From contig NC_063156.1 in the NCBI RefSeq assembly GCF_020921035.1, positions 25,964,283 through 26,028,282 on the forward strand: 64,000 bases of DNA, written 5' to 3'. The stretch is from Rhodamnia argentea. Lineage: Eukaryota > Streptophyta > Magnoliopsida > Myrtales > Myrtaceae. A model generated the notes under the pieces. The model was not told the DNA's origin and ran no database searches. It saw nothing but the letters and a program-made list of their open reading frames with translations. Shown piece after piece: positions 59,362-64,000 of this stretch. The position numbers were made by a program, and so were the translations under genes. Position 1 is the first letter of the stretch, and each line of letters begins with the position of its first letter.

Positions 59362-60283
59362 TCGGCTCGGCTACAAGTACTTCCTCCCGCCCCAACACTT
59401 CTTTCAGTCCGTCCTCACCTTCGTCACCATCGCCTCTTCGTCGCGTCTCGGAAGCCGCGGGAGCCGAACGCGTTCGTGAGGATAGCCGCTGGGTGTCGGC
59501 TCTTCAACGTCCTTTGTTTCACTCATCTCGGTTGGTTTTGCCTTGGAAGCTAGTTCTAGTTTGTGCTTCTCTGGTGAGGAGATCGTTGCCGTTGGGAAGG
59601 AGATCGTCGGCGTTGGGAAGAAGATCGTCGTGCCGAAGCTTTCGTCTGTCATCAGTTTTCTCTGCTAGTTTGTCTCTTATTTTCTCTCCCACTGTGTTTT
59701 GGGAGTTTGTCAACATAAATAATTTTCTGCAGCTTTTTAAGCTGCTTCTCTATCTCAATTTAGATTTAGATCTAGATCTAAGGATTTTACTCTCCCGATC
59801 TATATTTAGATGTAGATCTAAGAGTTACCTACGGGTATATTACCTGTGCCCTTTCAACACACTATTGTTGTTGATGTTATTGCTTGGCATTGGTAATGGG
59901 GGCGTCGAATACGGACGCGCACCGCAAGCCGTGGCATTTGGTATGGCAGTTCTAGGTGTGTGCCCATCATGGACTTTGATGATTGGCCGCCGCAAGTTCA
60001 TCGTATTGGATCTACTCATGAAGGATGAGAGTGTGCTTTTAGATGCGGAATTTGACTTTTTATTGTCTTTTGGAAGTTTGAAAGCATTTTATGTATCTCT
60101 CTCGACTATCAATGGATAGAATCTTTCTTTCGACCAAAAAAAAAATATGTGATCTCGTACCCCAGTACATCTCTTCCTGTCTCGAAAGTTTTTTTAATCC
60201 GCCCCACGATTTCCCTTGAAGTTTCTTTACCGAAAGCTCCTCATGTACTATTAGTGATTTCAGTGAGCTTCTTCTTTAAACAC
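58737..60283 (-). mobile_element. L1-type LINE fragment B, interrupted
   Basis: 58737-59145 matches 39915-40330, and 60145-60283 matches 40327-40452, both on the minus strand at roughly 93% identity. The translation includes SWLKLGWGDRNTKYFQATTV. It is split by a poly(A)-tailed insertion and ends where the LTR element begins. Confidence 0.85.
59146..60144 (+). mobile_element. 999-bp poly(A)-tailed retroposed insertion with 15-bp target duplication
   Basis: Flanked by perfect 15-bp direct repeats ATATGTGATCTCGTA (59131-59145 and 60145-60159). It ends in a run of As at 60136-60144 directly before the right repeat, the hallmark of LINE-type target-primed reverse transcription. Its 5' part is CT-rich with 'gaaaccctagtctcttcccctcccc', like a mature plant mRNA leader, and holds a (CT)n run at 59307-59358. 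Open frames inside, including one of 208 codons ending near the 3' end (59493-60119), have no recognised domain. It may be a processed transcript or a non-autonomous retroelement. Confidence 0.88.
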
Positions 60284-60451
60284 TGTTGACGCCTAAATTT
60301 TGACTAATCTATTTTTTGCATAAAAATTATAAAAATCATCTCACATATTTATTTTGAGCATACATTGCATTGGCATATAATTTGGCAAGTAGAACACTTA
60401 ATTTAGCATGCGTCTAGACTAGGCACGTGATGGAAAAATGCACCGAGAAGA

Positions 60452-60860
60452 TTTGAAACTTCAGGGACTGTATTGCAAATACTTAAAACTTCATGGACTG
60501 TATTGCAAATACTTGAAACTTCGGGGACTGTATTGCAAATACCAAAAGAAGATGGAGAAAGGAAGATGGTGAAGAGAAAATAATGAAAGGAAGATGGTGA
60601 AGAGAAGATGAATATGAAGAAGGGAAGATGAAAATGGAAGGTGGAGAAATGAAGATGAAGAAGAGAAGATGAAGATGAAGAAGGGAAGATGAAAATGGAA
60701 GGTGGAGAAATGAAGATGAAGAAGAGAAGATGAAGATGAAGAAGAGAAGATGAAAATGGAAGGTGGAGAAATTAAGATGAAAATGGAAGGTGGAGAAATG
60801 AAGATGAAGAAGAGAAGATGAAAATGGAAGGTGAAGAAATGAAGATGAAGAATGAAGGAT
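60452..60860. repeat. two minisatellites inside the LTR
   Basis: First, three 30-bp units 'ttgaaacttcagggactgta...' at 60452-60542. Then five to six units of 38-58 bp built from 'gaagatgaagaagagaagat' and 'aaaatggaaggtggagaaat' at 60540-60860, all purines on the plus strand except T. Confidence 0.85.
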
Positions 60861-62485
60861 GAAGAACTTTGCCTATAAAAGAGGAGAATTGAGAGAGTTG
60901 GGGAGTGGAAGAGAATTGAGAGAATTTGTGAGAGAAATTCTTTAGAGAGGAAAAAGAGAGTTCTTGAGAAAAATCGTAAGAGAAAATTTGAGAGTGAAGA
61001 AAAGAGTTTTAGTCGAGCATCATCTTCGACGAGTCCCGGCACGTACTTCGCCTCTCGCCATCCAACAACGCCACTGCTTGCCTTTTTTCGACGATAGCCA
61101 CGTTCTTCCAACTCCGAGATCTTGAAGGAAGCCATAACGTGTACGTGAGTAAGATTTTGTGTATTAGAAGGTAACCCTTTCCATCTCGATCTACAAAAAA
61201 TGTAATCGTTTGGTGTGAACATTTGTTTGTTTATTTTAGACATGTCACATGTCCCAAAATTTAGCATTATTACATGTTAATTTATTTTTGTAAATACTCG
61301 TGATTGGCTGCGTTTTCTTTCTTTCTAAATCACCCATGGTGTATATCGTACAAAGTTCAATATTTTACATCCCCATAAAAAAGAAGAAAAAATCAAAAAA
61401 TTGCATCTTTGAATTTCAAGTAAAATCCATCAAAATTGCCAAATCAAATATTTTTCATGAAAATGGTACCGAAAGGGCGTTAGAGTAATCTAGCGTAACC
61501 AAATCCCCGAATTCAAAATCTCTGGTTCGCGGAAATAAGATAGTCTTCTCCCGCTATTTTATTTAGGTTTCTAATCAACCTACCGAAAATGATTAGTGGC
61601 GACTCCAAATTCAAAACACATTGCATGTTAATTATTTGAACTTTAAGTTGCGATTTGGTATGGACTTGGAAGAGTCCGAGTTAGGTTAGTTAATTAATTA
61701 ACCTGATAATCCATTAGCCCGAAAATTAACTTGTTTATTTTTTAGGTCGTGATGACTTAGCGACTCCATTGGGGACTAAAGAGGACTTAGGCCAGAATAA
61801 TTTCATGAAAAATAAAATCACTTGATCTGGCAATCTTTTTTGAATTTTAATCCTTAGGTGTTAAATGGTTTTGCGGGAAATGGAGTTATAAGGGGAGGAG
61901 TCTGTGGCTAACATCTGTTTTGCGAGCTTGGTGATGAGAATTTTAATTTTTGAACTATCGGAGTGCTGATTGCTTTTAAAATGTCGTGCATGCCTCTATA
62001 TAATTGCACTACACCACCTTGACTTGTGACCGAACCCGGGTCACCCGATAGTTTCAGGATGGTATTTATGTGGTTCTTTAACCTTGGCGGTAAGGCTTCG
62101 CTAAAGGTTATCCCGCTTGGATCCCGAATTCTTCAAAAAATGGCTCAAGAGTTATTCTCATGCACGTAAGGCTATGATGCATGAGAGTTGCTCTTGTCGA
62201 CCGACCCAAGCCGAGATGATTGGACCCGACTAGTCGTGACTATGTATGCAAGGCAGCAACTAGTCATGATGAACGTACGCGAGGCCGCGACATGTCGTTC
62301 TGTCTTTCATTTCATTTTGCTAAAAGAACTAAAATCTGAATCCACACTTCATGTGCATGTCTTTGTGATTGACATTTTCTTCCTACGAGCGGTAATTTCT
62401 TGTCTCTTATGCCCTGTTATCTCATTTTTATTTTGGGCTGGTCCATGGTTTAGGTTGATTTAATTGGCACGTAATCTATATACGA

Positions 62486-63256
62486 ATGGGTCGCAACGAT
62501 ATCCGTTTCGTGCCTACTCCAAAGCTAGAGCTCAAGAAGCTATGGGGTAAGTTGAAGCCGGATGGCCAGCAGTACGTGCTCAAGCGTATCGGGTTCATGT
62601 TACCAATTCTTGAGATTGATGTTCAAAGCGGGATCATGCAAGCACTTGCTCATTTTTGGTGCCCCGAGACGACCACGTTTGTGTTCGGAGGTAAGTTTGA
62701 GCTCACACCCACTCTGGAAGAATACAATATTGCCATTGGAAAATCAATTGAGTTGGATGTGGTTGAACCACCTATTCGGGTAGATCCGGTGGTAGTGCTT
62801 GCTGAATTTTTGGGTTCGACAAAAAAAGAAATTGAAAAAGTGCTCAAGGGTAACTGCAGGGCATGCCCATTATCTTTCCTCATTGAATGTTTTGAAAATA
62901 ACTCCGACCTCATGAGATCTAAGATTTTTATCTTAACCTTTTTCGGACTTATCATTTTTCCATTCCGTCAGAACGCTATAGATCCCGTGATAGCATGGAC
63001 GGTAAAACAAGTTTGTGGTGGGGTCAATTTTGTAAACACCATCCTTGCTGAAACTTTCATTTCACTAACATGTTTCGCTCATTCCAAAAAAGAAAACAAG
63101 AAAGAAAAAGATAAGACTTTTCGAGCCCCAATTGAGCTTTTACAAATCTGGTTTTTCTCACACCTTTCTCAATTCGGGGAAAACATGACTGTATTTGAAA
63201 TGGGTATGACTAACAACCCTATTTTAAGATTTAAACAAATACAGGGATCGAACTAA
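62486..63256 (+). CDS. DUF7745-like (plant mobile domain type) frame of the LTR element, degraded further on
   Basis: A 256-residue frame starting MGRNDIRFVPTPKLELKKLW. It has the pattern KRIGFMLPILEI, ALAHFWCPETTTFVFG, ELTPTLEEYNIAIG, IFPFRQNAIDPVIAW, and IELLQIWFFSHLSQFG. This resembles the uncharacterised DUF7745 domain that travels with plant retrotransposons. After the stop at 63254 the likeness continues in other frames to about 63850 (IFLWQAVWFRVVEA, RVPRDIPPSLGPNEFQV, then a Lys/Glu-rich coiled segment LKASEEKAMKAQEKADALAKE) with several stops. The whole protein is therefore a decayed frame of which the first part survives. Function is unknown. Confidence 0.65.
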   Translation: MGRNDIRFVPTPKLELKKLWGKLKPDGQQYVLKRIGFMLPILEIDVQSGIMQALAHFWCPETTTFVFGGKFELTPTLEEYNIAIGKSIELDVVEPPIRVDPVVVLAEFLGSTKKEIEKVLKGNCRACPLSFLIECFENNSDLMRSKIFILTFFGLIIFPFRQNAIDPVIAWTVKQVCGGVNFVNTILAETFISLTCFAHSKKENKKEKDKTFRAPIELLQIWFFSHLSQFGENMTVFEMGMTNNPILRFKQIQGSN

Positions 63257-64000
63257 AAACTTGCACTATACGCGGTGGGTCCATTTATTCGAGAATCCAA
63301 ATCCTAAGATTTTCCTTTGGCAAGCTGTATGGTTCCGAGTGGTAGAAGCTTGATTGTGCCATGGCGACCAGAAACCCGTGCCTTTGATGGGCATTTATGG
63401 AGCAACCAGCTATCGGCCTCTTCGGGTTACACGACAATTTCGGGTTCCGCGGGATATCCCGCCTTCACTTGGGCCCAACGAATTCCAAGTTCAATTTGAG
63501 AAGGACGAGAACTACGGAGCGTAACCGAGACGTCATTCTGAGGCTTGGCAGGAGTGTTCTAATCAGAAGCCGATTTGGCCCATAGAGGAGCTCACCGGAA
63601 AAATGAGGATTCACTTTGCCACAACTCAGTAAATTCAGTTTCATAACATCCCCTTTGAGATACTCCCGAAGATCCCGATCGTGACAATGCAGCATACCCG
63701 TCAAGCTCAACTCAAAGCCAGCGAAGAGAAGGCGATGAAGGCCCAAGAAAAGGCAGATGCTTTGGCAAAGGAGAATGCATGATTGCGGCGCGCCTTGAAG
63801 GCCCATTCGTCTATAGATCACGTGGCCTCTAAAAAAAGAAAAACCGTTTGATTCCTTGGTTTGCTTAAATTGAGTCATGTATTTACTTTCATAGGTTGGG
63901 TGTTTAGGAATCTCATCGTCTTATTTCCAATTTCACACTTTGCTTATGTAGTTTTTTACAATTTCATCGGTTGTCCTCAATTCTGATTTGGCTTGTTCCT

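Larger units (their letters stand above)
60284..64000 (+). mobile_element. LTR retrotransposon, 5' LTR and start of internal region (cut by window end)
   Basis: Begins TGTTGACGCC inside LINE fragment B, so the insertion point is precise. The LTR extends to somewhere around 61500-61750. Text such as 'ttagcgactccattggggac' (61758-61776) is of the kind found at the LTR/internal border of large Tat/Ogre-like gypsy elements in plants (from memory, not verified). The internal region holds a DUF7745-like frame. No gag or pol domain is reached before the edge, so the superfamily is an inference. Confidence 0.65.

Noticed and set aside
59493-60119. 208-codon frame inside the poly(A)-tailed insertion as a protein gene
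   Set aside because: Low-complexity (leucine/serine, DLDLDL) without a domain; kept only as part of the insertion because coding status is undecided.
60491-61267. 258-codon minus-strand Ser/Phe/His-rich frame
   Set aside because: Translation of the purine minisatellite in the LTR; repeats, not a gene.

Overview
This is nuclear DNA of a flowering plant, almost certainly a eudicot. It has spliced genes with GT/AG introns, plant-specific families (ATL RING-H2 proteins, pectin methylesterase inhibitors, Ole e 1 proteins, type II proteinase inhibitors, sucrose synthase), telo-box/site II promoter motifs, AT-rich intergenic DNA, many short inverted-repeat elements, and plant hAT, copia, LINE and LTR elements. 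The repeated terminal phrase of the form 'aggtttaggactttttt ggtaattttcc' is one I associate with Myrtaceae genomes such as Eucalyptus, but that is an impression and not proof.

Layout. 1-6 kb: last exon of an ERS1-like ethylene receptor, then a five-exon RPL19 gene (minus strand) with a textbook ribosomal-protein promoter, then a two-exon Ole e 1-family secreted protein. 6.7-15.4 kb: a tandem duplication carrying an inositol polyphosphate multikinase (IPK2) gene. The left copy is intact. The right copy has a premature stop and its upstream flank is split by about 3 kb of foreign DNA that includes organelle-like sequence with a plastid psbD fragment. 15.8-19.4 kb: a decayed sucrose synthase gene. 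22.4-27.4 kb: an intact PMEI-type inhibitor and an intact ATL RING-H2 E3 ligase, both on the minus strand. 27.9-30.9 kb: a complete but dead hAT transposon. 31-41 kb: repeat-rich DNA with MITEs, a copia pol fragment and an L1-type LINE carrying a solo LTR.

41-58.7 kb: a tandem array of soluble epoxide hydrolase (EH) genes. The first has only exon 1, the second is intact, and the third is broken by a frameshift. In the DNA upstream of the second EH lies a hidden two-exon potato type II proteinase inhibitor gene between 270-bp inverted arms. I consider this the most interesting structure in the window. 58.7-64 kb: a second copy of the LINE fragment, interrupted first by a 1-kb poly(A)-tailed insertion with a 15-bp target duplication and then by an LTR retrotransposon. 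The 5' LTR and a DUF7745-like open frame of that element run to the right edge.

Probably working protein genes: RPL19, the Ole e 1 protein, IPK2 (left copy), PMEI, ATL RING-H2, the type II proteinase inhibitor and EH copy 2. They share no single pathway. Several (PMEI, Ole e 1 protein, proteinase inhibitor, epoxide hydrolase, ATL) belong to families often linked to cell wall and defence, and the defence-type families are also the duplicated or captured ones. All functions are from sequence recognition by eye; no database search was run.
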